Part shown: in pieces, positions 21,978-32,775 of the stretch
Numbering within the stretch: the first letter of the stretch is position 1
How the letters are laid out: the number at the start of each line of letters is the position of its first letter
DNA from: Pristionchus mayeri
Taxonomy: Eukaryota > Nematoda > Chromadorea > Rhabditida > Neodiplogasteridae
Assembly: GCA_036245805.1 (NCBI GenBank)
Contig: BTRK01000003.1
Span: 10,602,001-10,666,000, forward strand
DNA length: 64,000 nt
Direction: 5' to 3'
The notes under the pieces: model-generated
Databases searched by the model: none
Told to the model about the DNA's origin: nothing
What the model saw: the letters and a program-made list of their open reading frames with translations, nothing else
Program-made: the position numbers and the translations under genes

Positions 21978-24900
21978 ATGCACTTCCAACGAACTACCGC
22001 CCTACTCATTGCCTTGTCCTCCACGGTTGCTGCTCAATGCACCGGTGCCGATCACAGAGCGTAAGGGCATTAGTTTGATTCGCAAAAAATACTACCTTCA
22101 TTCTGCGTGCTCTGTATGCCCTGTTAGTTCTCAGAAAATGTAAATGGAAGTGGCTTTGATTTGAATTCAAAAACCTTACATTCCGACCCTCGGAACCTTA
22201 TATTCGGAAATTCAAAGCTCCACAGAGAACGGAGATACGAAATTGCGGGAATTCAAATAAAAGTAACTTCCATTTCCATTTCCTGAGAACTAACGCCACA
22301 TTAGATGTGTGATCGGATTAGACAACTCACATAATGTAACAACTAATCACACGCTCAATATGCGGAAAATAACTCTACTCTACCAACGTTCTCGAGGATG
22401 ACCAGCCACAATATCCCAGGTGCGCTAGTTGGGTCGGCAAAGGATACTGTTCGAACACTGCGGCGCCGTTGGAGCAGAGAAAGCTGTACTGCGGAGTGGC
22501 GTGAGTGATCGCTAATTTTCTTAATTCGGGTATGTCCACTTCTCACATGATCTCTCTTGGAGAATCGGAAAGAAAGTATGTTTATTAAATTTACGGATAT
22601 GTTGAGAGTACTAGATCAGAGTAGAAAATACTAGAGAGTACTCTTTTTTTAGTTCTGATCTAGCCCAGTTCTACCATCAGACCACTGTATAGTTTTGTGA
22701 ACTGCAATAGCTCCAAGTGATCCCAATAAGTCAGATTTGCACAATGTTCAGATGCGGACTGTGCTACGCAAACGGCACCCAAACTGCTGCCGGGGGAGGC
22801 TCTACCCTCAACTGCGTTGACAACCATTGGAAGTGAGTGTCGATCTTTGTTCGTTAATCTGTGATCTTTATCTCTAGCGCAACGGTACGAAACACAACGG
22901 GAAATATAGTTCCCACTTTCATTGTTGGCCCGACATCAATGCGCTCGAAGCGAGTTGCACAGTTTGACAATGTGTCGTTTGACAGAGTCATAGTGTCAGT
23001 GTTGCGTAACATGGGGAATTTTTACTTGTGAAGGATTTTCTAGAACACTCGGAGCAGCTAGGAGGGTAAATAGAGGTTGCACTGAGAACCAATCTTACGA
23101 AGTATCAGTAGCTTACTCAAGAAAAATGCCGCAATCATGAAATAATTCATGATTTCAGCTGTGCATTGATGAAGGCTGACGGCTTCTTTATCAATATGCA
23201 TAACACCATGCGAATAGCTTTAAAACGTTCCGACATATTTTGTGCCAAATGTCTCGTCGAACTTGAATAACTTATGAAATCGCCTTATTTGCAGTGCCCA
23301 AGAACTGAAAATATCGCTCGAAATGGCGTCATTCGTCGATTTTTTCAGGTTCCCACCAATTAATTTTCATTATTTACTAATGAGACACTTCCAAATCGAC
23401 AAAATGATTCATACGCGGTCTCGCTGAACATATATCAATAGTTTCCATCGCATTGCAAATGAGTTTTTAAGTTTCAAAAATCATGAGTTTCATCACTGAA
23501 ATTACAAATTTCCCAGCTGCTAACTCATCATTTCGAGATTATTACACGTGCTAGCTGCACAAATATTATAGTATGCCTAGCCTTGAATAAGAATTGGTGG
23601 CATAGACCTCCACCAATGTTTCGATGCTCCGATTTTTGACGCTCAAATATGGAAAGTCGCTTTTAAGTTAGATTGTGTGAATTTTAATGAGTTATATGTT
23701 GGGGAATTTTTTTCCTAAGCTAATAAATCATAATTCAACGATACAAGCACGAAAATTCACTTTTCTAAATTTTCCAACTTTTCGAAGTCGAAAAATTTCC
23801 ATTTTTGAAAAATCCCGAAATCTCATTTGTTTTCGTTAATTCTGATTAATCTGCATGGGAAAACATTTTACAAACATATAACTCAGTAGAATTCTCACAA
23901 TGTAACTCAAAAGCGGCTTGTTTGCATTTCCGAAGCAATCGATTTTCCATATTTGAGCGTCAAAATCGGAGCATCGAAACATTGGTGGAGGTTTTTACAA
24001 CCGATTCCTATTCATGGCTGTCCATACTATATAATTTGTGCAGCCAAGACGTGAAATGATTTAGAAATGACGGGTTAGCAGCAGGGGAATTTATGATTTG
24101 AGTGATGAAAAGCTCGATTTTTGAAACATGAAAATGCACTTGTAACGCTGTGGAAACTACTGATATAAGTTCAACAAGACCGCGTATTACTGATATAAGT
24201 TCAACAAGACCGCGTATGAATCATTTTGTCGATTTGGAAGTGTATCATTAGTAAACAGTGAAAATTAATTGGTCGAAACCTGAAAAAATCGACGAATGAC
24301 GCCATTTCGAGCGATATTTTCAGTTCTTGGGCACTGCAAATAAGGCGATTTCATAAGTTATTCTAAAATGCACATTTTGATCGATTTCTCACGTCCAGAA
24401 AGCTTATTTTTGACGATGAATTCTAACATAACTTTTCACGCTCTTTCGAATGATCTCTATATCGAAATCGCAAATTAAAAATTATCGATTTTTGTAGGTC
24501 AAAATCGATATTTTGGCTTCAACTCTCGAATGAATGATTATTGGTCCCTAGTGGTCTTATTCTGAAAGTTTGAGCCCTGGGCGATCATTTTGCCGGAGTT
24601 GTGCCACCCCACCTGCACTCTTACAGAGAACGCGTTTTAAGAACACGAATTGATGCTACATTAGACTCTTTTTCTGTGCGATTATTTTTAGTTATACATG
24701 ATTAGTTGTCAATATTTAATTTGTTTAGTTGTGCCTCGATGAAGACTGACGGTTTCTGCACCACGGCCTCCGTTGCGATGAGGAATCAGTACTGCTGCAA
24801 AACGTGCACGGCGACGAACACGACCACTACTGTCGCACAAAACGCAAAGTGAGGATTCAGAGTAGTCAAGCAACTCATGATGTAGATCTTAATTCTGAGT

Positions 24901-27900
24901 GATATACATCCAGTACCAGCGAGAGAGAAAACGTGATGAAGCGAAACACAAAGTGAGTGATGCATAAGTATTCTCCCTTTCTTCTCCTCTGAACGCACTG
25001 CCACTCCTACTGCCACCCAAAAGGCAAAGTGAGCAATGGCGAACATCTTGTAATGGAATCGCGGGAAATTACCGTATTCTTCACATGACTAACATGTGAG
25101 GAAAAACACACTAATCGACTGAATTAGTGCAGAATTAGTCCATACTCAGGATTTGGGCATGTTGAATGATGGCTGCGTTCCATGCAATAGGGTCTCGTCT
25201 GATGTCTGTAAATCTTATCGGATATTCTAAACGATCAGTTGAATCGATGTCCACAAATCTTCGTTTTCAGCTGTGATAAGTGGAACAAGAACGTCACTCA
25301 AGCCTTCTGTGTCAAACCCACGACCACTCTCCCGATGAAGAAGACGTTCTGCGCTACAACCTGCGCCTACGAGATCGTATGTTTGTGAGGTTAAAGCAGG
25401 ATTCCAAGCCAAAACGCGCCTGGTTGAAATATGTTTCAAATCGGGAGAGAACTCTCCTCAAGTCGCGTGCTCTCTCACTCGTTGTATGTGCGTCAGGGTC
25501 AATGTTTAATGTTATAATGGCACCATAACTCAATTCTGAATAGAGATTTCAACATTGGAATTTCGAAAATGGGTCACGGATTACTATTGTCTCGAAACTG
25601 CGTAGTCAATTTGTCCTTGCTAGATTTGCTGATAGTACCACTTTAAATGGACATTTCGTGGTGAATGAACACTAGATTTTGAGAAACGATAGGACAATCT
25701 CCATTCTATACAATCGTTCGATCGGCGAGAGTGTTTAGAATGACGAAATAATGGTATCGCTTCTCGAACTTTAATGAACACCTCCACACTGGCTGGTGAG
25801 AGAGCGCGCATAATGTTTGTAATCATTTTCAAAGAAGTAATACGTTTTAGAGATATTATTTATGAAAAAAAGTTAGTATGTGGTTTGCGAAGAATATTTA
25901 AATTGAACAATATTGAATATATTCGCACAGGCGCCCACTGACGACTGCCGGGTGTACACAGCGGCCGGTTCGCCGCTGGTGCTAACGCCCGGAAAAGCCC
26001 TGAACAAGTACGCTTCGATAACTTGGAATTTCGATAATTAGGCGGAAGGCCATCTAGTGGCCCACTTTGTATAATGTGCGTCTACGATCATTAATCGTTC
26101 TTGACATATGATAATTCGTGTAAAAAGTTGTTGACACATTTTGTCCGACCATGGTGTCATTTCTCTTTTCGCCACCCTTGTGACAACGATGGTTGGCATT
26201 TTTTAAGGTATGTGGAAGTGACAAGTCTTATCGACAAATTCCGAAACCCTAACACTGAAATCAAGTTCTTCTTCTTTCAGGACCACCCCGACGCCGACGC
26301 CGCCGCAGGGAGTAGAAGAGTCGGGCGCGACGGTTGCAACTGCCACTAACAAGGTGATGCATAAAACACACGCATTGATAGTATAATGAGTAATTAGGAC
26401 CATCTAATCGTCATTTCACACTACTGTGAGAACAGAACTCCTAGTCCGTTGTGTCATGTCGCGTGCGCCCTAAAATACGGAATCTGTGCGATTTATTCAG
26501 TCTGGAGTTTGCAATTTTCGCGTCTCTTCTCGATCCATTTTCCAACTGCACCTTGATGCTCTACGCGAAACATTGATTAAAAATACAGCTCTAAAACCAC
26601 AGACTGAATAAATCGTTCCATTGATGTTGTCCAGAATCGAACCTTCCGTATTTTAGGGCACACGCGACATGACACAACGGACTACGAGTTCTGTTCTCGC
26701 AGAATCTTACCTTTAAACTGACAATCCACCGGATGAGAAAATGTTGACAGAGTGAGAACCGAACGTGAACATACTGGAGAAGGGCACTTTTTTTTATTTT
26801 TATCCGATTTTTTCTCGTCCGCAGTGCAAGTGATACATTGAGTGACAGAGGATCACTGAAAATACGCAATCGTCATCATCATCTATCAGGTCGAGATCGC
26901 GTATGCCTACTAGGGTTCCGGAATTAGGCGCACAGCGTGTCAGAGGGGGGGGGGGGGGACTCATTTGCGTGGCAGATTCGATCCCTGTCATTCTCGGATT
27001 AACGAGGGAAAAAGCGGCGTCGAACGCTGTTTTTCCAAGCGTTATTGAGCGCTGCATGTGAATGATGTCGATATCGAGGAAAATAAAACCCGTGATTTGT
27101 GTACAATATATTTACGCATGTTTGTGCACAAGCGCCATCTCAATAGCTTCACTCTCCTATGAGGAGTTCTCAAATAAGTGTCAAAAAAGCTATTTTTGGC
27201 TGTTTTTGCCTTATTTTTGTGCACAGCTAGAGAATGAGACCGGATTCGAAAAAAAACCAGTGATCTGCGCGGAAAGACTTTACGCAATTTTGTGCGCAAA
27301 CGCCATCTCGATAGCTTCACTCTCCTCCGAAGAGTTCTAATTTGAATTGGCCGAACTGATGTTTCGAAGCCATGCCATTGCCTTTTAAAGTATGTTTCAG
27401 TCAATGCAGAAGAACAAATGATGTCTCTCGTTCGATTAGATATCGTTTTAACTGTTTCATCGGCCAATAGTGATCGTATTTTCTGATTTTCTCCAACTTT
27501 TGCTGATCTCAAAGATTCCAAATGTGTTTCGAAATATGGATAATATATTTCGCCCCCTGTTTTCAAGATTTTGCATTTCCATCAAGCGACTCTAGATAAT
27601 AAGCCATAGTGAGAGGTCGAGTTCGATCCGAAAATCGATCTGCCACGCACAACATGTCAGAGGGAGGGGGGACGAAAGCTCATTTGCATGGCAGATCGAT
27701 TTTCGGATCGAACTCGCCCTCTCACTGTGGCCTATTTTTGACCCCAGAGTCGGTCCATGTAAATTCATCAGTAATTTCGAAAATAGTTCGCAAAATATAT
27801 TATACAGGGTGCGGAGAAAGTACTTTGACATGGATTTAACCATGTATCTTCCTTCAATGGAATCGATTTTTTTTGAAACATTACACATTATTTATCAGAG

Positions 27901-30900
27901 GCAGTAGGAAGATAACAACATGATATTACTCGATTTGACCTCCATTGTCCTTGACGACAGCCTTGAGACGAGAAGGGACTGACTCGATGACAGATCGCAG
28001 GTAGTGGGTATCGATTTTCTCCCATGCATTCTGGAGCGACTTCTTGAGGCTATCCAAACTCTGGTGGCGAACAGAGCAACCATTCTTCTCCAGTACCGAC
28101 CACACACTGAAGTCAAGGGGAGAGAGATCCGGACTGTTCGAGGGCCATTCATCGGATGGAATGAAGTCGGGCAACTGGGTGGTGCACCAGTTCTGGGTCA
28201 GTTTTGCGGAATGAGCGAGGGCAGAATCCTGCTGGAAGGTGACGTCCTTTGAAGTGGGAACGAGACCAAGGGTGGAGGCTCTTCTCCAGAATCTCCTTGA
28301 TGTAGTAGTTCTTGTCCACCTTCACACCGGGCTTGACGAAGACGAGGGGGGTCTTGCCAGTCGCACAGACCCCTGCCCAAACCATCACCGATTACGGGTG
28401 GGAAACCCGTGAGACAGTTCTTCCTCGGGATTTGGCTTGCTGACTTGACTTGGCAATGATCCTCGTGTTCTGGCTGTTGAAGACCTGCTCCACCGTGAAC
28501 ACCTTCTCATCCGAGTAGAGAGTCGTGAGATGTTCGCCATGTGCGATCCTCCCTTGGATCTGCTTGCATCTCTTGAACCTCTTCTCCTTGTGAATGCCAA
28601 TCAGACCACGGCCCTTACGCATCTTGTAAGGGTGGGACGTGAGACCAGAGTGAACTATCTTGCGCACCGAATGCTCGTCGATTCCGAGATCTTTCTCATA
28701 GATCGGATGGGATCACGTGCAACTCGCATCTGCACGATTTTCTCGTTCTTGCAAGTAGCAGCAGTGTGAGGTCTGCCCACTCTAGTACGGTCCTTAGTCG
28801 TGCCCAGCGCCTTGAAGCGGCAGATGGTATTGTGAACGGTCTGACGGGAAACTCGGAGTTTCTTCGAAATTCCAGCTGGGGACTCGCCGAGGGTCCAAAG
28901 GTCAATAATGGATTTCCGGTACTGGTGGGGTCGAGTCATTACTAGGGGATACTACTTTAAGTGCGCACCTCGAGTGGTATACTAAAACGTGTTATAACAT
29001 GGATTAACAGGTTGATAGGACTGATGAAATATTCGAGTTCAAACTTTGTCAAAGTACTTTCTCCGGACCCTGTACATATTGTGCATCATATTTGAATTAT
29101 TTGATTTAAGTGGAATTTCGAGAAAAACGAAAGTCCGATCGTTATTGTTCGCTGAAACGCATTTAAAACGATTTCTACTCAACGGAGCCGCACAATTGAT
29201 TAGAATACTTTGACCGAAACATAACTGAAATCTGAAACGAATCGCGATGAAGCGGCGGTTCGGCTCATTCGAGAGTAGAGTTCTGGAATTGGGCCATTCC
29301 GCCCAATCAGGCTTTTGTTTGCCGGTCAATTCGCCCAATTGGGCGCGATATTGAGGCGACGCCCAATGGGCAAAATCCTTTGTTTGCGCCCAGTGGGCGT
29401 GGCTTTATTATTGTGAGTTGAAACATATCTTTTTAACGCCCAATTACGCGCAATAATGCATTTTCTTCAGAGAAAAGACTGAATGAATTGGGCGCCCAAT
29501 GGGCGCCCACACAAATCCTTTTGTTCTCAACTCGGCAAAATGGGCAATATTCATCACGTTGATTTAATTATTGGGCGGACTGGGCAACCCCCAATTCCAG
29601 AACTCTATTCGAGAGCTATCAACTCAAAAGGGAATTAAGTTATGGATATGGCGATTGTGCAGAAAATTACCAAAATGCTTTCCGCACATTTTGTGGTTTT
29701 CAGTTTTTCGAATGTCGATCTGATTTTTGAGCAGTGTCTAAAAAGAAGCCAAAACACCCGAAAATGTATGTTTTCCCTACTCCAAAGCTATCACCTCAAA
29801 GGGGAGCTATCAAAATGGCGTTTGTGCAGAAAGTTTCCTAAACTCTTTGCGCACATTTTATGGTTTTTATTTTTTTCCGATTTCGATGTTATTTTGGAAA
29901 TGATTCAAAAGATGCCCAATTGCGCCCAATTCCGGAACCCTAATCATTATCCTCCCTTTCAGGTCGAGATCGCGTATGTGTACGCGAAGAAGGGCTGCAC
30001 CGTCAACCTCTTCACAGAACCCAAAGCTACTGCTGCTGATGCAAATAAAATCGCCCTGTAAGTTGCTCTTAACGATCCACAAATATTGAACGCGGGGGGG
30101 GGACATTAGCAACAGGGACATTTGAAAATCTCGACGCCATTCCATTCGCAGGGGAGTTGGTCTACCCACTTGTGGCTTGTTTCATTGTTACTCGTGTGCA
30201 ACTCGCCCTTCTACCACACCTTGAGTAGATCATTTGACTAAGTGATTTTGAGTTTCATAATCGTATATGGGTCATGATTTCATGATTTACATGAACCCCT
30301 ATACGTTGAAACTCATGGCACAGGATGAAATCAAGGGGTGGCAGAGGAGCGAATACTGGTTACAATTATACAACCCATAAGTGGCTAGACCAATTCTACA
30401 GTGAGCGGTGTCGAGTTGTGCAAATGTATCTTTTGCAAATGTCCTCCCCCCTGAACGCGAGTAGGAATGGGGAAAGTAACGATACAACTCAAGAAGGGGC
30501 AATTGTTGCTCGTTCACCGCTCAGAAAGGTGAAATGGGCTTGGAATTCAGATATTTCTTAGAAATATATCGATACTCGGGAAAGGAAACTGAATTGTAAA
30601 GAAGGACTAACAGCAACAAATATGGATGAACATTTGTTGCGAGAGCCACGACGATTCACATTTCGATTTTCTGACACTCATTATTTAGGTAGTACCACAT
30701 TTTGTGAATTTATTTTGGGAAATTTCGTTTAAGAAACTTAATTTTCAGAAAAATATATTTTAGAAAAAAAATTTCAGAAAATCAAATTGAGAAATGTTTT
30801 TTCAAAAAAACCAGTTTGCGAAAACTTTTTTGAGAAAGTCGTTTTTCAGAAATATTTAGCCGTAAATTGCTGATTACTGTAGCCGGGAAATAGAACTGCT

Positions 30901-31313
30901 CATAAAAACATGAAATTCGCATTATTTAAAATTTGTATGATCTTTAATGGATGGGCACGACAATGAAAAGCCTAATGCGAACAAGAAAAAATCTTAGAAA
31001 TAATAATTTAACACTAAATAACCAAAGTGAAAGTGGCGAATATCCCGCGATTACGGTAGCTTACGAAACAAAATTTCTGAAAACGGATTTCTGAAAAGTC
31101 TATTTCTTTCTAAATTTTTCTTTCTGAATTTATTTTTCTGAAATTTTTTTCTGAAATGTGGATTTCTGAAGATAAATTTACAACTCGGGGTACTACCATT
31201 AATTAAGGACGTCTCCTCTCACGGGCACAGATGCGCAGACCTTCTTCGAAATCCCAGCAACCCCCGCAACAGCGAAAGCGGCCCTATCGTTCAATTGCGT
31301 CTGCCCCCCTTGA
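21978..31313 (+). CDS. Gene C: secreted protein with three ShKT-like domains
   Basis: Exons: 21978-22060, 22420-22500, 22752-22832, 24729-24848, 25271-25376, 25931-26007, 26281-26353, 29963-30057 and probably 31231-31313. The first eight join in phase. Exon 1 is a signal peptide ending before QCTGAD. Domain 1 has CASWVGKGYC and CGVACGLC. Domain 2 has CASMKTDGFC and CCKTC. Domain 3 has CDKWNKNVTQAFC and CATTC. A Thr/Pro linker follows, then a module with YAKKGCTVNLF. The last exon ends FNCVCPP and stop, matching the C-x-C ends of genes B and D. The exon 8/9 join is off by one base in my model, so a small exon may be missing or the gene may be damaged there. Its length (9.3 kb for about 265 codons) comes from transposons in introns 3 and 7. 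The C-terminal module is not one I can name. Confidence 0.72.
22123..22294. mobile_element. 172-bp MITE in gene C intron 1
   Basis: The ends are complementary (GTTAGTTCTCAG at the left, CTGAGAACTAAC at the right) and the arms are imperfectly palindromic over about 80 bp. A second copy at 21,078-21,249 arose through the palindrome duplication. Confidence 0.75.
23157..23221 (+). pseudogene. Relic of gene C exon 4
   Basis: After a TTTCAG-like acceptor the sequence reads CALMKADGFF in the frame of exon 4 (CASMKTDGFC). Then it degenerates, with the key Cys replaced by Phe. The true exon lies 1.5 kb downstream. This is an old tandem exon duplicate. A second relic, of the exon 4 3' end, lies at about 25,000-25,032 (similar to the end of gene D exon 4). 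Confidence 0.6.
23265..24363. mobile_element. 1.1-kb foldback element in gene C intron 3
   Basis: Terminal arms of about 165 bp start GAATAACTTATGAAATCGCC and are inverted at the right end. Inner segments (23,550-23,710 and 23,880-24,045) are also inverted relative to each other, so most of the element is palindromic. It has no coding capacity. A 34-bp tandem duplication is present near 24,160-24,220. The gene C palindrome breakpoint (23,400) falls inside the left arm. Confidence 0.82.
26424..26702. mobile_element. 279-bp foldback MITE in gene C intron 7
   Basis: The arms are about 62 bp (CTGTGAGAACAGAACTC at the left, GAGTTCTGTTCTCGCAG at the right), including the inverted CCCTAAAATACGG segments. 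Non-coding. Confidence 0.78.
26886..26906 (+). repeat. Partial duplicate of gene C exon 8 start
   Basis: CAGGTCGAGATCGCGTATG occurs here and again at the true exon 8 acceptor (about 29,960-29,978), each preceded by an ATCATYATC-like tract. The copies flank the 3-kb element outside its TA duplication, so this is a short diverged tandem duplication into which the element inserted. Confidence 0.6.
27805..29072 (-). pseudogene. Mariner/maT-type transposon with dead transposase
   Basis: The inverted repeats start CAGGGT(G/C)CGGAGAAAG and end at TA on both sides. The minus strand encodes a transposase in pieces. First is a helix-turn-helix region (SRQTVHNTICRF, near 28,840), then SDEKVFTVEQVF (first Asp), then FQQDSALAHS (second Asp), then SPDLSPLDFSVWSVLE (third Asp). 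Between the second and third catalytic Asp I count 37 residues, the DD37D pattern of maT-like elements. At least two frameshifts (near 28,690 and 28,260) and one in-frame stop (near 28,390) interrupt the coding region. It lies antisense inside gene C intron 7, nested in the 3-kb TIR element. Confidence 0.88.
29278..29605. mobile_element. 328-bp MITE nested in the 3-kb element
   Basis: Its ends are perfect 16-bp inverted repeats, GAGTTCTGGAATTGGG, flanked by TA. The interior is packed with GCCCAATGGGCG-type motifs in both orientations. Its ends resemble those of the element it sits in, so both probably belong to one family. Confidence 0.8.
30085..30467. mobile_element. Foldback element in gene C intron 8
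   Basis: The arms of about 105 bp (30,088-30,190 and 30,356-30,465) begin GAACGCGGGGGGG and are inverted. A short central hairpin occurs around 30,245-30,320. Non-coding. Confidence 0.68.
30689..31196. mobile_element. MULE-like MITE, copy 1
   Basis: The ends are GTAGTACC and GGTACTAC, with AT-rich interior repeats of a TTTCTGAAAT type. The flanking 10-mers CATTATTTAG and CATTAATTAA match at 8 of 10 positions, as expected for an aged target duplication. It is related to 54,836-55,395. Confidence 0.7.
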
Positions 31314-32775
31314 TTGCTCAGGCATTACAAGATGACAACTTCACTTCATATATCACTTCTAAGTTCTACGTTCGCATATAATGAGAATACCACCTTCCCT
31401 CAGTCACCTTCCCTCAGTTTTCATATCGACTGTTCTCTACCTAATGGATAAATACATTGGAAACTAATCAGTTCACACATGGCGATTGTATTCGTTGAAG
31501 AAATACGTCGAACATGTTTTAAAAGGGCATTGGCAATTTACAAAATGTCTGCAAATATATTTTCACTATTTTTATTCGTAGCATTATTGCATATGCCCAG
31601 TAAAGCAAAAACGATTGGGATGTATCCATATTATAATTTAAAGGAGTGCTTCGGGGAATCTTCAGTCACCCATAGTGACAGTGTGCTTGTTGTAGAGGAC
31701 GTTCACCCGATCTGAAATCACTTTGTCCGAAGTTCCAAAGACGCCTCTGAAGCTATTTACATACGCGCAAAGTTCATTGAATGCGCAGGGTTGCGCCTAG
31801 TTCGTTTATGTTTCACTCGTTCGGCATAAATATCGCCTATTTCTAAGGAGAAATTCGCTACAGTTTCCCACTGTGAGCGCAGAATTTTCGTTGTGGGACT
31901 CCCTAGCGTTCATTCCCCGGAGCACTCCTTTAAAATCACTTTACTCCAGGCATGTGAACTATTTCTGGCAGTTTGGAACATGCTTTCACTAAAAACGCAG
32001 CAACGTGCGAAACTTCTCCTCCTCCCCTCGTGATATCCGCTTTTGTTTGTGGCTTTTTCGTCGCCTGTTTCTTCCGGAATCATCCTTCGAAGCTCTTTTC
32101 CTTCCCAAAAAAGCACGTATACAGCACGGAGCAAAGCACATCCAAAATGATCAGCAAACGCAATTGCGTTTTTTTCGGGCCCTCTGTCACGTATGAAATT
32201 ATGCGTTAACTATATATTCTGAAAAGTATCATACTCATACTTCTCCCACTACCAAAACATATAGCTAGTAAGGAGCGAAAGCACTTTTATAGATCGATTT
32301 GGAGTTGTGATCCTCCCTTTCATTCGTTCTCACGTAACTCCGCCAGAGAACAATCGCATGATTTTGCCCAAAGGGATTAGGCAGGTGCATACGCAATATA
32401 GAAAAAAAGAGAGGATGAAAAACGTCCTCAAACAAAGAGCTTATTACGTGAGAAATCGGAAAACTGCGGACGTGATAGATGCAGAGTGTTTCCCGATCCC
32501 ATAGAAGTGGGCACAGGAATATGAAATAATTGCTGAGAATGTGAACATGAGCTAAAGGTGGCTTTGCAAGCAATGATTATCTTCATAGTGGGTGCCACCC
32601 CACCGTAAGTCAGCCTAGCGATCACGTACAATTAACAAATTTGAATTACAAGGACTTTTTATCTTTAACTTCCGCCTCACCTGCTGATACAACATAGTGA
32701 AACTGATGCAAAATCCATTTCAAAATGCGCGTGGACTAGAAAGAGATCACCATCCGAAATCTGATTCTTCTCGAA
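31314..32775. other. Region between genes C and G
   Basis: A plus-strand frame starting at about 31,545 begins like a signal peptide (MSANIFSLFLFVALLH), but its end runs into the MITE at 31,638. It may be a short gene fragment or chance. No other gene is recognised. Confidence 0.4.
31638..31938. mobile_element. MITE, diverged relative of 39,868-40,163
   Basis: The inverted ends are TTTAAAGGAGTGCT and its complement AGCACTCCTTTAAA. The interior shares GTGGGACTCCCTA and TTCGTTTATGTTTCACTCG with the other MITE family members. Confidence 0.75.

Larger units (their letters stand above)
26913..29940. mobile_element. 3.0-kb TIR element with nested insertions
   Basis: The ends are GGGTTCCGGAATTAGGCGC and its near-complement, flanked by TA. 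Subterminal inverted segments (27,100-27,345 and 29,620-29,850) share AAACGCCATCTCGATAGC-like sequence. Removing the nested mariner and the 328-bp MITE leaves about 1.4 kb with no transposase, so it is non-autonomous. The TA target suggests a Tc1/mariner-related mobiliser. Confidence 0.72.

Noticed and set aside
30143..30227. Possible extra exon of gene C after the GCAG at about 30,150
   Set aside because: It lies inside the arm of a foldback element (30,085-30,467), and the frame ends without a family-like motif.
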